From NCBI GenBank assembly GCA_964648505.1, contig CAZYMI010000014.1:1-55291 (forward strand): a DNA stretch of 55,291 bases, read 5' to 3'. The notes under the pieces were generated by a model that saw only the letters and a list, made by a program, of their open reading frames with translations, was not told the DNA's origin and did no database searches. This document shows positions 51,175 through 55,291 of the stretch, in pieces. Within the stretch, counting starts at the first letter, position 1, and each line of letters begins with the position of its first letter. The position numbers and the translations under genes are program-made. This DNA is from CAZYMI01 sp964648505 (GTDB taxonomy: Bacteria > Pseudomonadota > Alphaproteobacteria > Micavibrionales > Micavibrionaceae).

Positions 51175-51997
51175 TTCTTATAACAAGCAGCTTTTGAGTC
51201 TTGTGTGTGCAATATCGCACGATCCAAAGAGCTGGAAAGATTGGAAATGTCTGGATATTTCTGTAGACTGGCCTGATGATGCGCATGAAAATGAAGTTTC
51301 GCTGATGTGCGCCAAAACATTAATTGAAAGCTATTTAAAAAATCAGAGTGTCCATACATTTGTATGCCCACCTTATAATTTATATGTGATGTGTAAAAAT
51401 GTTGATGACATCACTTTAAATGAAGCGTGCGCATTTATTATTGATATGGTGCAGCAAGAAAATAGACAGAATATTTGCTGTCAAATATACGCCCTTGATA
51501 AGGATGTTGATGCCTTGGTTGGAAAAATACAAGAACAAGGTGATGCGGGTCCTTTAAATATATCTGTTCATCATCATAAGAACATCATGTTTTTTCCAGT
51601 AAACAAGAATACAAAAGCCCTGTTGGTTGAAGATGACCCTGTTACCCGGTGGATGGTTCGCAATACACTGAAAGAAGAATGCCATTTAGTAACTGCATCA
51701 ACCGCAAATGCAGCTTTTGCCATGTATTCATCCTTTAAGCCTGATATTGTTTTCTTAGATATTGGGTTACCCGACAAAAGTGGTATCGATGTGTTGGAGT
51801 GGATTTTGCGCAATGACCCTGGCGCGCAAGTGGTGATGTTTTCATCGCAAGATTCACTTGATATGATGACGCATATGTTAGAGCTTGGCGCGATTGGTTT
51901 TATTGCAAAACCTTTTAATCGCGATATTCTCTTACATTATCTTAGATTATCGGGAAAAATTCAAAATCAAGAGTATTTATATGAAGCAAGAATCTAA
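51158..51997 (+). CDS. Response regulator 2 of the sigma-54 operon
   Basis: 279 aa with the same plan as its neighbour: an N-terminal domain (~residues 20-140, with WKCLDISVDWPD and NLYVMCKNVDD) followed by REC (~148-270). REC has DIVFLDIGLPDKSG, VVMFSS and GFIAKPF. All key phosphoryl-transfer residues are present. It overlaps the upstream regulator and the downstream globin gene by 17 bases each, which implies coupled translation. Confidence 0.92.
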   Translation: MSKQHDSYNKQLLSLVCAISHDPKSWKDWKCLDISVDWPDDAHENEVSLMCAKTLIESYLKNQSVHTFVCPPYNLYVMCKNVDDITLNEACAFIIDMVQQENRQNICCQIYALDKDVDALVGKIQEQGDAGPLNISVHHHKNIMFFPVNKNTKALLVEDDPVTRWMVRNTLKEECHLVTASTANAAFAMYSSFKPDIVFLDIGLPDKSGIDVLEWILRNDPGAQVVMFSSQDSLDMMTHMLELGAIGFIAKPFNRDILLHYLRLSGKIQNQEYLYEARI

Positions 51998-52373
51998 ATC
52001 ACTTTTTGAGCAAGTTGGCGGACAGGAAGCGGTAAAGCTTCTTGTTCTTAAATTGTATGATAAAATTCTGCAAGATGATTTACTGTCACCATTTTTTGAA
52101 AATGTAAGCGTTGAAAAGTTACGTGCCTCACAAAATGCTTTTATTCAAATGGCGCTAGGCGGCCCTCATTTATATACAGGAAAATCTTTACGCCACGCCC
52201 ATCGGCCGCTTGTTGATCGTGGATTAAGTGATGTTCATTTTAACGCTGTTAAAAAGCATATGATGATATCAATGCGCGAGCTTAACGTTGCAAATGATTT
52301 GATAGATAAAACAATGAATATTGTTGAAACAACCCGCGATGATATTTTATGTCGGGGGCAGGAAAAGGATTAA
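51981..52373 (+). CDS. Truncated haemoglobin (group I type)
   Basis: 130 aa from ATG 51981; an upstream extension would lie within the regulator gene. The 2-on-2 globin pattern is clear: FEQVGGQEAVKLLV with the first GG, Tyr26 (B10) in LKLYDKIL, the EF-loop ALGGPHLYTGKSL, and the proximal His74 (F8) in RHAHRPL. VHFNAVKKHM and VETTRDDIL complete the G/H helices. Such proteins bind O2, NO or CO. Its place between regulators and a kinase suggests gas sensing or NO handling linked to signalling. Confidence 0.93.
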   Translation: MKQESKSLFEQVGGQEAVKLLVLKLYDKILQDDLLSPFFENVSVEKLRASQNAFIQMALGGPHLYTGKSLRHAHRPLVDRGLSDVHFNAVKKHMMISMRELNVANDLIDKTMNIVETTRDDILCRGQEKD

Positions 52374-52375
52374 TA

Positions 52376-54412
52376 ATGGCGCAGTACGCCGATAATAAAC
52401 TGGGTTTGGTTCTTGATATTCTCCCCTATGGTTATTATTGGAAGGATGTAGACGAAAAAGTTGTCGCCTGTAATAAAGCATTTCTCATGATGATTGGGTT
52501 ACAAAACGGCGCATCCGTTATGGGCAAGACATTTGCTGAGTTTCCGTGGCCGAAGCCATCAATATACGGTATTGGTTCAGCAGAATCAAATGCGTTGCGA
52601 TCTCTTGAAGAACAAGCGCTGACATCAGCGGATCAGAAGGCGACCACAATGATTGAAAGATTTTTGCCAGCTGTTGGACGTACATGGATTAAAGCCGATG
52701 CTATGGCCCTGCCAGAAGAGGGGGGTGTTGTGGTTGTCTGCCGCGATGTAACAGAACAGGAAAAAAGTATTCGGCAGATGAAACTTGCAAATTTACGTGC
52801 TGAAGCTTCTTCTCAGGAACTTGAAGATTTGCTGGCGCAGGCAAATATCTTGCGTCAACAAGCTGAAGCTGCAAATGAAGCAAAGAGCGAGTTTCTTGCC
52901 AATATGAGTCATGAATTGCGCACCCCAATGAATGGCGTGATCGGGTTGATTAGTTTGCTGCAAGATACCGCCATGAATTCTGACCAGAATGAATTGGTAG
53001 AAGCAGCGTTAGGCTCAGCAAGAAGTCTGCTTACATTATTAAATGATATTTTAGATTTATCAAAAATTGAAGCAAACGAACTGACCCTTGAAACAACGCG
53101 ATTTGATATTCTCGAAACAATGAATGCTGCGGTTGATTTGTTTTCTCCTCTTGCATCCCGCAAAGGTTTGGTTATCGAAAGAGATTATCATTATAAAGGT
53201 ATTTTGAATGTTGTTGGTGATCAGGCGCGGTTCCAGCAGATCATTAACAATCTGATTGGTAATGCGCTTAAATTTACCGAAGCAGGCAAAATTACTTTGC
53301 GTATTCGTTCATTAAATACTGATGACAAAACACATATTTACTTTGAAATTGAAGATACCGGCATTGGAATTTCTGAAGACAAGCACGAGGCTATATTTAA
53401 TAAGTTTACACAAGCAGATGTTTCAACAGCACGAAAATATGGCGGCACGGGTCTTGGGCTTGCAATTACTAAACAGCTTATTGAAATAATGGGTGGCACT
53501 ATCAGGCTTAAAAGCGCCTTGAGTTTGGGTACAACATTTTTTGTTGAAATACCGTTTGGTGTTGTTTCTGACATTAAAAAAGAGATTCTACAGCCCGTCG
53601 TGAGCGATTTAACCCAACATATGCCCACTACTTTAAATAAATATCACATTCTTGTTGTAGATGATCATCCGGTTAACCTGCTTTTTATGCGCAAGGCGCT
53701 CAAAAAGCTTGGTGTGGTCAAGATTGATGAAGCGTCATCAGGCACCGAAGCGCTTCAGAAAGTGAAACAGCATAGCTATGATTTGATTTTTATGGATTGT
53801 CAGATGCCTGAAATTGATGGCTTTGAAGCTTCAATGTGTATTCGTGCCATGCCAGATCGTCTTGTTACGCCGATCGTTGCAGTGACGGCTGATGCGATGA
53901 AAGGCGCCCGTGAGCGTTGTTTGGAATCAGGTATGAATGATTATATCAGTAAGCCAATTGAAATAAGCAAGTTGCAAGCCGTTTTGGTTGAATGGCTTGT
54001 CGCAAAAGAAAAGGTAATTGTTAATATGGCTGAAGTTATCGAGCTTGAGACTATGTTTGTTACAGATTCGCCCATTATGGATTGGGAGCATTTCCGTCTT
54101 TTTACCGATGGTGATTTTGAAGAGGAAAAGGAGTTAATTGCGATGTTTACGACATACGCTTATGAATCAATTGAAGTGATGCGTATGAATATTAACAATG
54201 CTGATGGCGATATATGGCGAAAGGCCGCGCATAAACTCAAGGGTTCAGCTGCAAATTTAGGCGCGCGTGTTTTATCGGATGTGTGTTTAATTGCCGAAAA
54301 GAATGCTGATGTTGGCGCTCAGCAAAAAGAAGTGATGTTTCAGAATGTTGAAAAATCTTTCTTCACAACATGCGAAGCACTCAACACATCAATTTTAAAA
54401 GCCACAGCTTAA
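52376..54412 (+). CDS. Hybrid histidine kinase (PAS-HisKA-HATPase-REC-Hpt)
   Basis: 678 aa from ATG 52376, preceded by AGGAAAAGG, two bases after the globin stop. An upstream ATG at 52349 lacks a binding site. Order: PAS (~residues 5-120), coiled coil, HisKA with His179 in NMSHELRTP, HATPase with DTGIGISED and GGTGLGLAIT, REC with Asp474 in IFMDCQMPEIDG, and Hpt with His619 in AHKLKGSAANLGA. No membrane segments are present. With the co-operonic globin and two stand-alone receivers, it can form a His-Asp-His-Asp phosphorelay. It has the same architecture as the kinase at 27963. Confidence 0.95.
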   Translation: MAQYADNKLGLVLDILPYGYYWKDVDEKVVACNKAFLMMIGLQNGASVMGKTFAEFPWPKPSIYGIGSAESNALRSLEEQALTSADQKATTMIERFLPAVGRTWIKADAMALPEEGGVVVVCRDVTEQEKSIRQMKLANLRAEASSQELEDLLAQANILRQQAEAANEAKSEFLANMSHELRTPMNGVIGLISLLQDTAMNSDQNELVEAALGSARSLLTLLNDILDLSKIEANELTLETTRFDILETMNAAVDLFSPLASRKGLVIERDYHYKGILNVVGDQARFQQIINNLIGNALKFTEAGKITLRIRSLNTDDKTHIYFEIEDTGIGISEDKHEAIFNKFTQADVSTARKYGGTGLGLAITKQLIEIMGGTIRLKSALSLGTTFFVEIPFGVVSDIKKEILQPVVSDLTQHMPTTLNKYHILVVDDHPVNLLFMRKALKKLGVVKIDEASSGTEALQKVKQHSYDLIFMDCQMPEIDGFEASMCIRAMPDRLVTPIVAVTADAMKGARERCLESGMNDYISKPIEISKLQAVLVEWLVAKEKVIVNMAEVIELETMFVTDSPIMDWEHFRLFTDGDFEEEKELIAMFTTYAYESIEVMRMNINNADGDIWRKAAHKLKGSAANLGARVLSDVCLIAEKNADVGAQQKEVMFQNVEKSFFTTCEALNTSILKATA

Positions 54413-54417
54413 TTTTT

Positions 54418-54436
54418 ACTCTGAGAGCAGAGTTTT
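54418..54436 (+). terminator. Terminator of the sigma-54 operon
   Basis: ACTCTG (54418-54423) and CAGAGT (54428-54433) form a six-base-pair stem with an AGAG loop, followed by TTT. It lies six bases after the kinase stop and 25 bases before the tRNA-derived repeat. Confidence 0.7.
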
Positions 54437-54460
54437 AAGTCGGGAGGATGATAAGGTTAA

Positions 54461-54494
54461 TGGTGGCTCGGGAGGGATTTGAACCCCCGACCAA
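54461..54494 (-). repeat. tRNA 3'-end direct repeat (att-like)
   Basis: A 34-bp exact copy of the CCA end, acceptor strand and T-arm of the tRNA at 55237. After it the match fades: one mismatch and then GGATT. The bases AAGGT a few positions upstream are also shared. It lacks the anticodon and D-arm, so it is not a tRNA gene. Confidence 0.9.
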
Positions 54495-54527
54495 AGGATT
54501 GTAAAATTAGTCTAGTCTTCTTGCCTT

Positions 54528-54680
54528 TCAAAACAAATCAAAGGAAAACGCAAAAAGTATTGCTAATACAAAAATTGCGGCTAATCCTGTTGCTTCCAAT
54601 TTAAAGCCTTCAATTCTTTTGTTGGGAATTGTTAAGCTAACTTTTGATTTCTCAATCAGATCAGAAAGGGACATTTTCAT
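54528..54680 (-). CDS. Small single-span membrane peptide
   Basis: 50 aa, beginning MKMSLSDLIEKSKVSL. A hydrophobic C-terminal helix spans residues ~31-50 (TGLAAIFVLAILFAFSFDLF) and ends at the stop. The ATG at 54680 lies inside the 3' end of the winged-helix gene and the two overlap by 20 bases, which implies coupled translation. The function is unknown. It could signal to or anchor the DNA-binding partner at the membrane, or be a small toxin-like peptide. Confidence 0.6.
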   Translation of the reverse strand: MKMSLSDLIEKSKVSLTIPNKRIEGFKLEATGLAAIFVLAILFAFSFDLF

Positions 54681-55113
54681 CCTCTCTTCCTTTAACGCCT
54701 TTGACTATTTTTATTCTTTGCCGGTAGCCTAGGTCGTCCAGCGCGTATGGAGTTAATTTTTTTATTAACCCTTGTAAGTCGAATACTTTTTGTTCCCCAA
54801 GCTCTTTATGTAGGGTTGTCTTTTTCTCAATTAACCCTTGAGCTTCGAGTTTCTTTAGGCTGCGCTGGACGGTTCTAACATCAACACCCATTCTGCTAGC
54901 GATTGTTCTTGGGCGAGGAAATGGTTTTTTATCCGCGTACCACCAGTATGAGCTGAGGTTAATTAAAACAAGCATATCAGCTGGGTTTAGTCCTAATGCC
55001 TTTTGTTGCTTTAAAATGATGTCTGGCAAAATTTGAAAGCCAGCATTGGCAATTTCCCCCCATTTTGCAGAGGGCTGATCGTGTGGGCTAGTAATTGTTG
55101 TTTCTTTCGCCAT
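54661..55113 (-). CDS. Winged-helix DNA-binding protein of element type
   Basis: 150 aa. The middle (residues ~32-105) follows a common plasmid and phage pattern: KQQKALGLNPADMLVLINL, a WWYADKKPFPRPRTIASRMG segment, then VDVRTVQRSLKKLEAQGLIE, a MarR/GntR-like winged helix. The C-terminal part (FDLQGLIKKLTPYALDD) resembles related proteins in mobile elements. AGGATA precedes the ATG at 55113. It lies between two tRNA-end repeats and overlaps the small membrane-peptide gene. Confidence 0.85.
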   Translation of the reverse strand: MAKETTITSPHDQPSAKWGEIANAGFQILPDIILKQQKALGLNPADMLVLINLSSYWWYADKKPFPRPRTIASRMGVDVRTVQRSLKKLEAQGLIEKKTTLHKELGEQKVFDLQGLIKKLTPYALDDLGYRQRIKIVKGVKGREDENVPF

Positions 55114-55236
55114 GGTATCCTATATAAATCAATCAAACGAAGTAATAAAGATATCTGTTTATAATAAATGGTATCTTGTCGCTTTTTTACTACTAGAAAG
55201 CAAATGTAGTGATTTTATGATAAAAATTAAGGTCAT

Positions 55237-55291
55237 TGGTGGCTCGGGAGGGATTTGAACCCCCGACCAAGGGATTATGATTCCCCTGCTC
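55237..55291 (-). tRNA. tRNA with CAU anticodon, 3' part (Met or Ile2)
   Basis: Reading the reverse strand, the window holds the D-arm end (GAGC), an anticodon stem GGGGA/TCCCT around the loop ATCATAA (anticodon CAT), a short variable loop, a T-arm with GGTTCAAATCC, the acceptor strand and an encoded CCA at 55239-55237. The 5' end lies outside. CAU serves elongator Met or, when lysidine-modified, Ile(AUA); the GAGCAGG and CTTGGTC context recalls Ile2, but the missing acceptor strand prevents a decision. Confidence 0.9.

Larger units (their letters stand above)
54461..55270. mobile_element. Miniature tRNA-flanked integrated element (putative)
   Basis: Two exact 34-bp copies of the 3' end of a tRNA gene, at 54461-54494 and 55237-55270, bracket about 742 bases in direct orientation. 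This is what site-specific integration into a tRNA 3' end leaves. Inside are only a winged-helix gene and an overlapping small membrane-peptide gene, both on the reverse strand, and no integrase. It may be a satellite mobilised in trans or the remnant of a larger island. Confidence 0.65.

Noticed and set aside
52349..52375. ATG 52349 as start of the second hybrid kinase
   Set aside because: No binding site precedes it, while AGGAAAAGG is well placed before ATG 52376.
54461..54494. A second tRNA gene
   Set aside because: Only the T-arm and acceptor 3' end match the tRNA; anticodon and D-arm are absent, so it is a repeat rather than a gene.
55112..55175. GATACCAT repeats as replication iterons of the small element
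   Set aside because: Only two copies (55112-55119 and 55168-55175) occur, one overlapping the start codon. That is too few to claim iterons.
1..55291. CRISPR arrays, insertion sequences, rRNA genes
   Set aside because: I saw no regularly spaced repeats, no transposase frame and no rRNA-like sequence on either strand.

Overview
The window is a moderately AT-rich stretch of an alphaproteobacterial chromosome. Markers for this assignment are the complete S10-spc-alpha ribosomal gene series ending in rpoA-rplQ, an ATP12-type F1 chaperone, a DUF3035/BamF-like lipoprotein, paired M16 peptidases and a short-LID adenylate kinase. I cannot name a genus. Many two-component genes and a sigma-54 activator suggest a free-living organism rather than a reduced endosymbiont. 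No gene-free stretch reaches 300 bases.

Region 1 (1-18339, + strand except 12406-15560) starts at the tuf 3' end and runs through rpsJ to rplO, a small membrane-anchored I78-type peptidase inhibitor placed between rplO and secY, then secY and adk. A reverse-strand pabB-pabA-pabC cluster with a small exported-looking protein separates adk from a second ribosomal unit, rpsM-rpsK-rpoA-rplQ. That unit has its own promoter and leader, four successive hairpins between rpoA and rplQ, and a terminator after rplQ.

Region 2 (18363-30032, +) holds an EamA transporter, an unrecognised 849-aa protein, a Do-family protease, rarA, a 51-aa lysine-rich protein behind a perfect palindrome, rluC, an AsmA-like membrane protein, an ATP12 chaperone and a hybrid histidine kinase. 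It collides tail to tail with a response regulator.

Region 3 (30019-46939, -) is a long, tightly packed series: ppx-like pair, DUF2147, ribF, a frameshifted ParB-like gene with a G12 tract, ileS, lspA, BamF-like, two M16 peptidases, pgi, pentapeptide protein, mutL and the response regulator. It begins at a TetR gene divergent from a VOC (glyoxalase-fold) gene, with TetR-type operators between them.

Region 4 (47714-54436) contains a frameshifted transglutaminase-like gene and then the most interesting unit. A NtrC-type sigma-54 activator (-) diverges from a four-gene + operon of two response regulators, a truncated haemoglobin and a hybrid kinase with a terminal Hpt domain. The operon carries a textbook -24/-12 sigma-54 promoter and a palindrome at enhancer distance. 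I read this as a haem-gas-linked phosphorelay under sigma-54 control. The two operon regulators and the one at 30019-30804 share an unnamed N-terminal domain.

Region 5 (54461-end) is a miniature tRNA-associated insert. A 34-bp exact copy of the 3' end of a CAU-anticodon tRNA lies about 0.78 kb from the real tRNA. Between them are only a winged-helix protein and an overlapping 50-aa membrane peptide, with no integrase.
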